Positions 43,918 to 55,008 of a stretch of DNA of 64,000 nucleotides are shown piece after piece. The position numbers and the translations under genes were made by a program. How positions within the stretch are numbered: the first letter of the stretch is position 1; each line of letters begins with the position of its first letter. Source of the stretch: Strigamia acuminata (Eukaryota; Arthropoda; Chilopoda; Geophilomorpha; Linotaeniidae); the NCBI GenBank assembly GCA_949358305.1, contig OX442320.1, forward strand, positions 1,428,501-1,492,500. Reading direction: 5' to 3'. The notes below the pieces were generated by a model, which was not told the DNA's origin, searched no databases, and saw only the letters and a list, made by a program, of their open reading frames with translations.

Positions 43918-43985
43918 TGTTGCGAATCAGTTCGAAACAGGAAATGCTTCTCGAAATAAAGGAAAACCTTGCATGCACTTTAAAG

Positions 43986-45228
43986 TTACTGAAGAAAGAA
44001 GGAAAATATATTAGGTATATTTTACTTACATCTCTTGGGTCAATCCGTTGACAATTGTGCAAATTCGAGGGAAATTCGTGTCGAATCCAATCCATAATCA
44101 TTGGCGAGTCCGATGATAGCTGAAAAGAAAAAACGGTGAAAGTTGAAATAGGTTCGAACTTTTCACTAAAGAAAGAAAGAAATAAATTAGTTAAATTTAT
44201 TTACCACTCAGAAGGCAATCAGTTGTCACTTAGTTGAACAGGCATCGTCTCGGGTTGTCGATCACATTGAAGTTCGAAGAGGTTCTGAAAAGGAGTTCGA
44301 GCTTTTAAATAATGGTTCATATCGGGAATTAATTGCTACGACTTATCTGACTTTGAAGAACTCCCCGGGTCGTGATAAAATCTCTGGATTCGAGTATGTC
44401 TGAAAGGAAAATACGTGTTAGTTAGAATCGTGGTTTACAGTGTTTCAATTGCGTTGATTTATCACTTACGGATAAATTAAGACGGTTCGCGGGATGGGGC
44501 AGGAGTCACAGATCTGCTTCAGATGAGGGAATGACTGTAAATAAAGAATGTTTAGGTTAAATATAATTACACTAATTGTTAAGTTATGTTTTAATTGATA
44601 ACCGCTCATTTGCTTACCTTAAGTTTACGAAATCCGGATGCAATTCAACTCGGGAGTTGCATGATGCTGTAAATAGATATTAAGTTTTATTTACACTTGT
44701 TATTTATTCAGATATTTATGTACCTTATAGTTATATCGTTGAAGAACATCTCACGCTGTTGTGAAATCGAGGAGACGGAAATCGTACGGCTTGGTTCGGG
44801 TGATGGACGCTGAAATGGCCAAAGGAAACGCTCGTTTAAGCTCAAAGACACAAGTAATATGTTGGAGGGAAATACATATGTGCTTACTTACCTGATCGGT
44901 AATTCATGGGATCGCGGGAGAGAAGTAATCCACAGCAAAAGGCGATCGTGAGCGAAGGCGTTGTATTTGGTCGGCCATTTTCAGTAGTTGAGACCCGGAT
45001 GAAGCGTGCGGTTGAATGTTTCTTCGATTATCTGTTAAAGTAAAGAGTAATTAGGTTTGGATGTATAATTAGACGAATTAGTTTAGGTCTTTTGTTCGTT
45101 TTCCTACCTGAACTCATTTCGACATGATTGTGGACGATTTGCGAGAGATAACAAGAAGCGATGGAGCAGTCATACTCGCAAATGACGTCATACACAGAGG
45201 AGTTGTATTTTTATCAATGTTTATATAA
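43986..45228 (-). other. Antisense multi-exon transcription unit in left terminal repeat
   Basis: On the minus strand a TATATAA box (45222-45228) is followed by predicted exons, in order: 1 to 45108; 45031-44892; 44809-44724; 44666-44618; 44534-44470; 44399-44347; 44284-44205; 44119-44030; and a last one from 43988. Acceptors are CAG after pyrimidine runs; donors are GTAAG or close, except exon 6 (CAG/ATAAGT). From ATGAGTTCAG in exon 1 all exons join in one frame ending at TAA (43988-43986), but five in-frame TGA codons occur (one each in exons 2 and 4, three in exon 7). It may be a decayed coding gene, a non-coding RNA, or use TGA readthrough. I do not recognise the product. Confidence 0.6.
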
Positions 45229-45590
45229 CTCAAGTTGTTGTTTGTTAGTTTAAAGCATGTTTTTATCTCGGATCGCTACTTTCTTTGTGATCTGAGAAGT
45301 GTATTTAAGTTTGATCATTTGTATTCAATCATTTACAATGTTAAATTATACACTTGTGTTAAAAGTGATGATTTTAGGCCAGAAAAGCGCCTGACAACTT
45401 CACCCCTGTTATCTTTAATTAGGAAACTTCATGTCTTCTATAAATGAAGTTTCTGAAATATAATTAAGACATTTTATTCAATGTTAGGCTTAAAACATAA
45501 ACCTTGTTGTGTGACACTTGATATTTAATTGTTGTCCATCTCGTGTCACGTCTCGTCTCATTGTTAAAAGGATTAAATTCCTCACTTGCG

Positions 45591-45598
45591 AATAAAAG
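45591..45598 (+). promoter_or_regulatory. TATA-like box of the sense promoter in the left terminal repeat
   Basis: AATAAAAG lies about 30 bp upstream of TCAACCATTCTCTCTC, a plausible start region, and about 50 bp upstream of the ATG at 45649. This places the transcript start within the last 170 bp of the repeat, as expected for R/U5 of an LTR. Confidence 0.45.
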
Positions 45599-45648
45599 AT
45601 CAGGTTGAGCAGTCAACCATTCTCTCTCTCTCTATCTCCTTGCAAAAA

Positions 45649-46242
45649 ATGCCTAAAAGCAGGCCGAATACAGAGAGTCGAAGCAACTCTGATCGGGCGA
45701 TTTGCACAAGGCAAATCAACGCTCCGTACCCGAATCCTAACCTCGAATCGCTGGCGTGGAAATTGACAGGCGATTCGAAAAAGTGGTGCCGTGGACCAAG
45801 ATGCGAGCCAGGGATGTGTGGGCCTAATTCGAATGGAGACGATTCGAAAGTGAAAATGGCAAACGTACAGCAAAAAGAATTGTTTCAAGTTGAAACAAGG
45901 ACGACTGTTCGCCAAGAGAGTAACGCTAAGAAGCTGGCGGTAAGACGTAACAAATATGAGAGAATTAATCGAGAAAAGGCACTGAAGATTGAGCATGCTG
46001 CACGCCTCGTGAAGTGGAAAATAGCCGCTCTTAATCGGAAGAAGTTAGGCCTGAAGATTGAACTAACATTCGAATGTACCGTTAAGAAGTTTACAGCAAT
46101 GGGGGCCATTTACGAAGACACAACGCAATGGAGATACGGATATGGTGTTGGAACGTCGGGACGACACGGAACGAGCTCAGTTCAAGACGGAGCCGATGAC
46201 GAAGCGAGCATCGAGATGAGAATCCATTACAAAGAGACTTAA
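45649..46242 (+). CDS. Hypothetical basic protein (197 aa) starting inside the terminal repeat
   Basis: ATG at 45649 (MPKSRPNTESRS), chosen because it follows the putative promoter and start region; the frame extends a little further upstream. The frame crosses the end of the repeat and the primer-site-like motif and continues 455 bp into unique internal sequence, ending with TAA. The protein is rich in Lys and Arg, with a central helical basic stretch (about residues 95-140; RRNKYERINREKALKIEHAA). No known domain is recognised. In the right repeat the same frame is cut by the satellite. It might be a Gag-like or accessory protein; this is speculative. Confidence 0.5.
   Translation: MPKSRPNTESRSNSDRAICTRQINAPYPNPNLESLAWKLTGDSKKWCRGPRCEPGMCGPNSNGDDSKVKMANVQQKELFQVETRTTVRQESNAKKLAVRRNKYERINREKALKIEHAARLVKWKIAALNRKKLGLKIELTFECTVKKFTAMGAIYEDTTQWRYGYGVGTSGRHGTSSVQDGADDEASIEMRIHYKET
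45784..45794 (+). other. Putative primer binding site, tRNA-His type
   Basis: TGGTGCCGTGG lies one base after the left terminal repeat. TGGTGCCGTG matches the complement of the CACGGCACCA end of animal histidine tRNA (10 bases). The match is short. Confidence 0.5.
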
Positions 46243-49200
46243 TTGAGAAGATCAAGACTTGTTGACTTGTTTTGTGTTATATTGAATTTCGTGTTTAATT
46301 GTGCAATAGTTTTAAGTATTTGATTTTTTGTTAGTCTTTAAGTTTTTGGATTCAACCACCGGTTACGAGAGATGGATTCACTGAATGAGTACATGGTTGG
46401 TGAACAACTTTTAGCATGTTTATTAGCATAAAGAGCTTTCGTTTAAGTTTGAGAAGTTTAACAGAGTTTGTCATAATTTGGTTTTGGCTTTAAGATAGCT
46501 TTAAGTTAGTCTAAGTGTGGCTTTCTCTACCCCCCCGGTATTTGCAAGAGAGAGTGGATCGCAAGTCGCTTTGTAAAAAGGGTTTTTTCGATTTTGCAAA
46601 GTAAGATTCATTGTGAAGTTGCAAGGAGAAGTTATCGTGGGGATTAATTTCTTAAATTGAATGAATCTTTGAGGAAAAACCTCTGCTATTAATGGATTGA
46701 GTCGCCAGTCCTATTCGGGGAATTCTTTTCTTAAAGCAGGGGTCAACAGTGGCCTTAAATAGATCGAGTTGAGTTTAGTATTTCGTGTTTGTTTTCGAGT
46801 TTCGTGATTCCATATTCTTTTGTTATCAAGGAAAATTATTCTTATTTTTATAGAAAATAACGAATTAATTTACGGGGCACATCAAGAAAACTTAAGAGAG
46901 TTTTAATGAAGTATACGAGTTTTAATCGATCAGCTCCCCGTGATCGAAAGAGAAGGAAATTCTTCTTGAATTTCAAGTGACTGTATCGAAGACTATTGTT
47001 TGAATAGTGATACACCCAGAGGATTTCAGCTTAAGGAAATCAATGGATAGTTTGAAAGTGAGGATCGAGTTTAGAGAATAAATAGATCGTTTCTTGCTAG
47101 GAAAAGGATGGAGGTTTTGTTTACTCGAGATATTCTTTTTAAAGGAGTGTTAACTCGTAACAAGTCATCGATTTTCGTGGTTAGTTCAATTCGATTTTAC
47201 GATTCGACGATATTTCGGTTTCTTTTTAGGCGAGGTTTCTTGATTTTTGGACGCAATTATTCGAGGAATGCAGACAACACTTTAATTTAGTTGACTTTAA
47301 GATGATTAAGGACATAATTCTTTGCTTCAAGATTATCCGGAGGATTAGCTACCCGTTCGTTTAGTCGAGTTTGTTTTGAATTTGATACGTCATTCGTCTC
47401 GAAAAGTTTTCTTACCTTCGATTGAGATTTATTTACTAGTTAGTCAATTCGTTCCGTCAAGATAGGCTGGTGTTAATTAAAGAATTAACAGAATTTTCTT
47501 TATAATCTGAGCGCTTTCGTGAACGATTCCGAGGTTATATTAGATTTTTCCCGACTTTGATCTGTCAGTCGGCCAATTACACAGTTATAGAGGACAGTTC
47601 ACATCCCATCCAGTTAATTGTTTTTCAGAAAATAATTAAATGATACAGCTTCCATTTGAGGGAAGTAAGAGAAGTGCACGGTTATCCTGATTAACCAGCT
47701 GCATATACACACCTTCTACAAAATAGAGAAAAAGAATTTAGTCTTTTTAGGGAATATCGAATTCCAGTTAGCTGTAGAAAATAGAAGAAGAGGATTCACT
47801 TTCCTGAAGGAATCCAATCAGATACAAGAGCTTTTTCAAAGGGAAATTTAACAAGAGGTTAATTTCAGTGATTAAGTTAAAAAAGCACATGTTTGAAAAA
47901 ACAAAATGAGTAGTTGTTAGAACAAAGAAACGTACACTATCGTGACTCTCTCTACAGAAACTTGCTACACATAAAGGATTTTTTTTGATCAACTTTTAGA
48001 GTTGAAAAGATAATCCAGCTCGGGAAGTTCACTCTCCTGAAAGGAAGTGTTCTTCAGTTATCCTTACTGACTCGCTCAATAGAAAAGGATACATAACAGG
48101 TGCTCAGTCACACACACACATATAGAATAAATAATCTCCCATCTTAGCTGTTTCGTGATATTCCTCCAATTGGTTTTACTCTATCGTTAGTTTAGTAATC
48201 CCATCACTTCCTTAAACTTATCTTGTGATGTTTAGACAACGCTCATGTTTTTGAGACAAAGCAGAATGGTAGATGACAATTGAGTGCTCGAATCATGTAC
48301 CAATTGCATTTGGGTTGCAATGTTTGGTAGATAGCTGGCACTTACATGCAGGTTGCAAAGAGCTATATCAGTAAACACATACAAATCCTCATACTTAAAA
48401 TACTAAATACTCTCTTTCATAAGCTACACTTACAAGGATAATTGCTAGTTCTTAATCTCCTTACCACTAATTGTTTCTACAAGTCAACACTACATAGATA
48501 CTTGAACGAATTTAACTCTAAGGGCAAAAGCATTGGCAGCCATAGAGGACAGCAGAAAATCCGGTGATTTCACAACTACTTTTCCGAAAGTAATGGATTG
48601 TGATATCAGAAACAGAAATAATAGCCAACAAGACGCTTTAGACTTAGGTCAGAATACTGCAGAAATTTTTGAATGAATTTTTGAGGGACGACAGTTGGGG
48701 CGATGGTTATTCTCCTTTTTGTCAATCTCAGATAATATACAGGTTTTTTAGTTAAGCAGTCTAAAATATCCAAAGGAACCTTCTCGGTTCGGATATAAGA
48801 TAGTTTCTAATTAATTCCACTTCTATAGTCACTTAACTTTTATATATCTTGGCAGTCAAGCGCTGTAGATCAAAGGATCACAGACAGGACGGGAGGTCAG
48901 AATGCGTTCGCCTCTCTCAGATTATGATAGTTGGGAGCTTGGAAACTTGGGATCTGGAGGATTGGACTTGGGAGAGCCGTTGTTCTTGCTAATCAAGATT
49001 ATTTTCTGTTGAATGAGCCAGTTCCCTTTAGGAGCGCTACTAGAAAAGGCGAAATGGGGGAATGGGGTTTGACAGGTCCACTTGATCTTCATATAGGAAA
49101 ATTTGTTCTGAATCGGTCTTTTAGCTTAAAGTAGGAAAATAGAATTCTAGCAATTAATAGAACCATCTCAGATGATAGATGAAAGTTAGATGAATTTTAA

Positions 49201-51323
49201 GTGAGTTTTCCTTGCAATATATGCACTGGGGATTCGGAGCGCAAAGTTTCATAACACCATTGCTCAAAATATTACCGCTCATGTATTTTAGTTTGAATTG
49301 AAGGAGGAATAGGGCAAATTTGGCTAATACAATCGAGTTTAAGATAGATTGTCGAGGCGGAATACGGTTGTCCAGGTTTTTTTCTTGGGAAGGTAAAAGC
49401 TAGGATTTTCCACATAAAGATGAGGTCTATCTTGGTCGAATGAATTTTGCTTTCCTAGGTGATTGGGGTCTCGTTCAAAGTAATCCCATTTGTCGACATC
49501 TTTTCAATAAACAAAATACTTAACTCTTACAGTCAAATAACCTTTACCCCTAACACACAATAACTTGAATGAGAACATAAAATGCAATTAACTTCAATAG
49601 TCTTGATTTGATTTAGAATTGCATCGATTTAACCTCATACCACGGTCAATGACAGGCTCTTTGTTCCAGCACCGTTCTGGTCATTGCAAAAGCATGTCAA
49701 CCATGTTTCAAATTCTGGCTCAGGCTTGTCAGAAAAAGGAAATTCTTCTCAGTTATCACAAGGATAATTGTGAGATTTCATGCTCAATTCGCAGACAGTT
49801 GAAACACAGACGGTTTTGTTTGACTATCTGTCAGACTAAACATTGTATAGGTCTCAAATAATAGCTGTCCGGATACAAAGAACAGGAGAATCTTTTCCGT
49901 GACTTTTAACCCGTCACTTTCTTGACTAGTTCTTAGAGTACAGTAATCTGCGCGTTTTCTGTTCAGTAACACCCTATTAACTTCGCAAAGGCGGATATAG
50001 GTGTTAATTAATAATTAGGTAAATCAGTTTCCTTTTTTATTAAACTCAGTTGATGTCATAACATACAGAATGTTTGGCCTTCAGGTCACTTCACTTCCTT
50101 TTTTGTTTGCCGGGAAGACCTCCTGAGAGGAGTGGAAAAGTCAACCTTTATAGGACATTGGGTAGAGTGAATTGAAATGGGAGACCAAATAATACAATCA
50201 GTGAAGAGAGAGAGAGTCACATAGTTAATTGAGATAGAAAATTACACCCTTAGTAGATATTCACGGGAAAAGTTTCGAAAATGTGGCAAAGGTCGAATAT
50301 TTGGATTTGAGTCACTGCATTTTTTCCTTCCTCGTGAATTAGAAGGTCCAAGTTCGGTCAACAGCTACCGACACCTAGCTTTCAGAAGTAATTGAGTCCA
50401 AATCGGGTCCATAGCTACCAGGATTTGTCTAAAAGAATAGAAGAGGTCCAAGTTCGGACAAGAGTGCCGACGCCTAGTCAGTAGAATGGAAGAGGTCCAA
50501 GTTCGGACAAAAGTGCCGACGCCTAGTCATTAGAGCAGAAGAGGTCCAAGTTCGGACAGAAGTGCCGACGCCTAGTCATTAGAGCAGAAAGGTTCAAGTT
50601 CAGAAATAGGGTTTTTTGACACCTAGCATAATTGAAGATTTGGAAGTTAAATAAACGGTTCAGGTCGTTATTAACACGAAAATTCCAAATAGAAAATTAA
50701 TTGAGGGTAACACACGTTATTTGAAACTCCCCTTATTAATTTAAATCAAATCAGATAGAGGAAAATGTGAGGAGACATTTTTAACAGCTAGATTTCCGCA
50801 TTAAATTACCTGAGAGGTTTTCAATTTAAAGGAAATAATCGGTATCGAGATTTGATCCGTTTGAAAAATGACAATGGGTCATTTAAGGTTAACGGTTCCA
50901 TAATCGGAGAAAATTTTGGAATTAAGGGAAAAGCTAAATTTCCACACGGTTTTCCAGAAATTGGCTTGTCAGGTTAATGTAAGGTTAACTTGAATTGTAC
51001 TTAGCTTTGAAGTTCTCTTGATCCATTCCATGACGAAGAGGATATCCACGTGGGTTGTCGAAGATTGAGGAATAAGGTCGATATTCGTCCCTGGGTATCA
51101 GAGTCAGATAATTAGTTGAGTCAAAAGAAAAATGTAAAGAAGAGAAATTGAATTCGAGAAAGACAATTTATCAAAGACATTTTTGAGATTCAGAAAAAGA
51201 AGGATTTTTATTTCCCACAAAAATAGAAATACAGTTCTTTAAGGAGAGAAAAGAGAAAAAACTATTATACAGTATAGTTTTAAACATAAGAAGGTGCAGT
51301 TCCTTTCGTTTCGGCGGGAGCGC
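46243..51323. other. Internal region of the pol-less element, no recognisable gene
   Basis: About 5.1 kb with stops in all frames; the longest frames are 60-80 codons and look random. Visible contents are a CACACACACACA microsatellite at about 48110, a run of 49-bp tandem repeats at 50343-50628, and purine-rich stretches (for example AAGGAGAGAAAAGAG near 51241) that could serve as a polypurine tract. Nothing else is identified. Confidence 0.7.
50343..50628. repeat. 49-bp tandem repeats
   Basis: About six units of AGAGGTCCAAGTTCGGACA followed by AGTGCCGACGCCTAGTC and a short AGAA-rich spacer. The outer units are diverged; the central three are nearly identical. Confidence 0.9.
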
Positions 51324-53188
51324 TGTTGCGAATCAGTTCGAAACAGGAAATGCTTCTCGAAATAAAGGAAAACCTTGCATGCACTTTAAAGTTACTGAAG
51401 AAAGAAGGAAAATATATTAGGTATATTTTACTTACATCTCTTGGGTCAATCCGTTGACAATTGTGCAAATTCGAGGGAAATTCGTGTCGAATCCAATCCA
51501 TAATCATTGGCGAGTCCGATGATAGCTGAAAAGAAAAAACGGTGAAAGTTGAAATAGGTTCGAACTTTTCACTAAAGAAAGAAAGAAATAAATTAGTTAA
51601 ATTTATTTACCACTCAGAAGGCAATCAGTTGTCACTTAGTTGAACAGGCATCGTCTCGGGTTGTCGATCACATTGAAGTTCGAAGAGGTTCTGAAAAGGA
51701 GTTCGAGCTTTTAAATAATGGTTCATATCGGGAATTAATTGCTACGACTTATCTGACTTTGAAGAACTCCCCGGGTCGTGATAAAATCTCTGGATTCGAG
51801 TATGTCTGAAAGGAAAATACGTGTTAGTTAGAATCGTGGTTTACAGTGTTTCAATTGCGTTGATTTATCACTTACGGATAAATTAAGACGGTTTGCGGGA
51901 TGGGGCAGGAGTCACAGATCTGCTTCAGATGAGGGAATGACTGTAAATAAAGAATGTTTAGGTTAAATATAATTACACTAATTGTTAAGTTATGTTTTAA
52001 TTGATAACCGCTCATTTGCTTACCTTAAGTTTACGAAATCCGGATGCAATTCAACTCGGGAGTTGCATGATGCTGTAAATAGATATTAAGTTTTATTTAC
52101 ACTTGTTATTTATTCGGATATTTATGTACCTTATAGTTATATCGTTGAAGAACATCTCACGCTGTTGTGAAATCGAGGAGACGGAAATCGTACGGCTTGG
52201 TTCGGGTGATGGACGCTGAAATGGCCAAAGGAAACGCTCGTTTAAGCTCAAAGACACAAGTAATATGTTGGAGGGAAATACATATGTGCTTACTTACCTG
52301 ATCGGTAATTCATGGGATCGCGGGAGAGAAGTAATCCACAGCAAAAGGCGATCGTGAGCGAAGGCGTTGTATTTGGTCGGCCATTTTCAGTAGTTGAGAC
52401 CCGGATGAAGCGTGCGGTTGAATGTTTCTTCGATTATCTGTTAAAGTAAAGAGTAATTAGGTTTGGATGTATAATTAGACGAATTAGTTTAGGTCTTTTG
52501 TTCGTTTTCCTACCTGAACTCATTTCGACATGATTGTGGGCGATTTGCGAGAGATAACAAGAAGCGATGGAGCAGTCATACTCGCAAATGACGTCATACA
52601 CAGAGGAGTTGTATTTTTATCAATGTTTATATAACTCAAGTTGTTGTTTGTTAGTTTAAAGCATGTTTTTATCTCAGATCGCTACTTTCTTTGTGATCTG
52701 AGAAGTGTATTTAAGTTTGATCATTTGTATTCAATCATTTACAATGTTAAATTATACACTTGTGTTAAAAGTGATGATTTTAGGCCAGAAAAGCGCCTGA
52801 CAACTTCACCCCTGTTATCTTTAATTAGGAAACTTCATGTCTTCTATAAATGAAGTTTCTGAAATATAATTAAGACATTTTATTCAATGTTAGGCTTAAA
52901 ACATAAACCTTGTTGTGTGACACTTGATATTTAATTGTTGTCCATCTCGTGTCACGTCTCGTCTCATTGTTAAAAGGATTAAATTCCTCACTTGCGAATA
53001 AAAGATCAGGTTGAGCAGTCAACCATTCTCTCTCTCTCTATCTCCTTGCAAAAAATGCCTAAAAGCAGGCCGAATACAGAGAGTCGAAGCGACTCTGATC
53101 GGGCGATTTGCACAAGGCAAATCAACGCTCCGTACCCGAATCCTAACCTCGAATCGCTGGCGTGGAAATTGACAGGCGATTCGAAAAA
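51324..53188 (+). repeat. Right terminal direct repeat (1865 bp)
   Basis: Partner of 43918-45782. It ends at GATTCGAAAAA, then GTCTTGTGG of the satellite. It keeps the sense TATA-like box and the ATG of the hypothetical protein, but that frame runs out into the satellite at 53267. Confidence 0.9.
51392..52634 (-). other. Antisense multi-exon transcription unit in right terminal repeat
   Basis: Same exons, splice sites and five in-frame TGA codons as in the left repeat (offset 7406). Two substitutions fall in exons: one in exon 1 and one CGA to CAA in exon 5. All splice sites are identical in both copies. The downstream exon would read into whatever lies left of the repeat, here the element's internal sequence. 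Confidence 0.58.
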
Positions 53189-53587
53189 GTCTTGTGGTGT
53201 TTGTGCTAAGTCAACTGTGATGAGATCAAAAGTCTATTCTCCCAAATCATTGCTTGGATGTTTCTAAAACTTACATTGGAGCCTTCTACTAAGGTTTAAA
53301 CACTATTTTTGAACATTCAGAGACATTGGTCTTGTGGTGTTTGTGCTAAGTCAACTGTGATGAGATCAAAAGTCTATTCTCCCAAATCATTGCTTGGATG
53401 TTTCTAAAACTTACATTGGAGCCTTCTACTAAGGTTTAAACACTATTTCTGAACATTCAGAGACATTGGTCTTGTGGTGTTTGTGCTAAGTCAACTATGA
53501 TGAGATCAAAAGTCTATTCTCCCAAATGATTGCTTGGATGTTTCTAAAACTTACATTGGAGCCTTCTACTAAGGTTTAAACACTATT

Positions 53588-55008
53588 TCTGAACATTCAG
53601 AGACATTGGTCTTGTGGTGTTTGTGCTAAGTTAACTGTGATGAGATCAAAAGTCTATTCTCGCAAATCATTGCTTGGATGTTGCTAAAACTTCCCTTGAA
53701 GTCTTCTACTAAGGTTTAAACACTATTTCTGAACATTCAGAGACATTGGTCTTGTGGTGTTTGTGCTAAGTCAACTGCGATGTGAAATGAGCTCAAAATT
53801 TTTTTTTCAAAATTTATTGCTTGGATGTTGCTAAAACTTTCATTGGAGCCTTCTACTAAGGTTTAAACACTATTTCTGAACATTCAGAGACATTGGTCTT
53901 GTGGTGTTTGTGCTAAGTCAACTGTGATGAGATCAAAAGTCTATTCTCCCAAATCATTGCTTGGATGTTTCTAAAACTTACATTGGAGCCTTCTACTAAG
54001 GTTTAAACACTATTTCTGAACATTCAGAGACATTGGTCTTGTGGTGTTTGTGCTAAGTTAACTATGATGAGATCAAAAGTCTATTCTCCCAAATGATTGC
54101 TTGGATGTTTCTAAAACTTACATTGGAGCCTTCTACTAAGGTTTAAACACTATTTCTGAACATTCAGAGACATTGGTCTTGTGGTGTTTGTGCTAAGTTA
54201 ACTGTGATGAGATCAAAAGTCTATTCTCGCAAATCATTGCTTGGATGTTGCTAAAACTTCCCTTGAAGTCTTCTACTAAGGTTTAAACACTATTTCTGAA
54301 CATTCAGAGACATTGGTCTTGTGGTGTTTGTGCTAAGTCAACTGCGATGTGAAATGAGCTCAAAATTTTTTTTTCAAAATTTATTGCTTGGATGTTGCTA
54401 AAACTTTCATTGGAGCCTTCTACTAAGGTTTAAACACTATTTCTGAACATTCAGAGACATTGGTCTTGTGGTGTTTGTGCTAAGTCAACTGTGATGAGAT
54501 CAAAAGTCTATTCTCCCAAATCATTGCTTGGATGTTTCTAAAACTTACATTGGAGCCTTCTACTAAGGTTTAAACACTATTTCTGAACATTCAGAGACAT
54601 TGGTCTTGTGGTGTTTGTGCTAAGTCAACTATGATGAGATCAAAAGTCTATTCTCCCAAATGATTGCTTGGATGTTTCTAAAACTTACATTGGAGCCTTC
54701 TACTAAGGTTTAAACACTATTTCTGAACATTCAGAGACATTGGTCTTGTGGTGTTTGTGCTAAGTTAACTGTGATGAGATCAAAAGTCTATTCTCGCAAA
54801 TCATTGCTTGGATGTTGCTAAAACTTCTCTTGAAGTCTTCTACTAAGGTTTAAACACTATTTCTGAACATTCAGAGACATTGGTCTTGTGGTGTTTGTGC
54901 TAAGTCAACTGCGATGTGAAATGAGCTCAAAATTTTTTTTTCAAAATTTATTGCTTGGATGTTGCTAAAACTTACATTGGAGCCTTCTACTAAGGTTTAA
55001 ACACTATT
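53588..55008. repeat. Four-monomer 567-bp higher-order repeat
   Basis: The order GTTAACTG/CTCGC type, 147-bp GCGATGTG type, standard type, ATGATGAG type recurs at 53588, 54155 and, in part, 54722. Three monomers of 140 bp plus one of 147 bp give 567 bp. The same four-mer underlies the solo-LTR duplication at 39.8-42 kb. Confidence 0.85.

Larger units (their letters stand above)
43918..45782 (+). repeat. Left terminal direct repeat (1865 bp)
   Basis: It matches 51324-53188 with about five substitutions, for example GTGGAC/GTGGGC at about 45133 and GGTTCGC/GGTTTGC at about 44486. It carries an antisense multi-exon transcription unit and, near its right end, a TATA-like AATAAAAG (45591-45598) with a CT-rich stretch at 45622-45640, consistent with a sense promoter and start. 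Confidence 0.9.
43918..53188 (+). mobile_element. 9.3-kb LTR-type element without pol (LARD-like)
   Basis: Two 1865-bp direct terminal repeats (offset 7406 bp, about five base differences) flank 5.5 kb of internal sequence. The element starts TGTTGCGAATC and is flanked by GTCT(T) (43914-43918 and 53189-53193). A primer-site-like TGGTGCCGTGG directly follows the left repeat. No reverse transcriptase, integrase or transposase is visible, so it would depend on another element, as LARDs do. The right end ...GATTCGAAAAA lacks the usual CA, so the exact borders are uncertain by 1-2 bp. Other readings, such as a DNA element with direct repeats, remain open. Confidence 0.75.

Noticed and set aside
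43874-44101. 75-codon minus frame (MIMDWIRHEF) as an independent gene
   Set aside because: It is exon 8 of the antisense unit read through its donor site; the two copies end differently because of the flanks.
48931-49134. Short frames of 60-80 codons in the interior of the pol-less element
   Set aside because: Lengths are as expected by chance for about 5 kb, with no start context, splice pattern or conserved motif.
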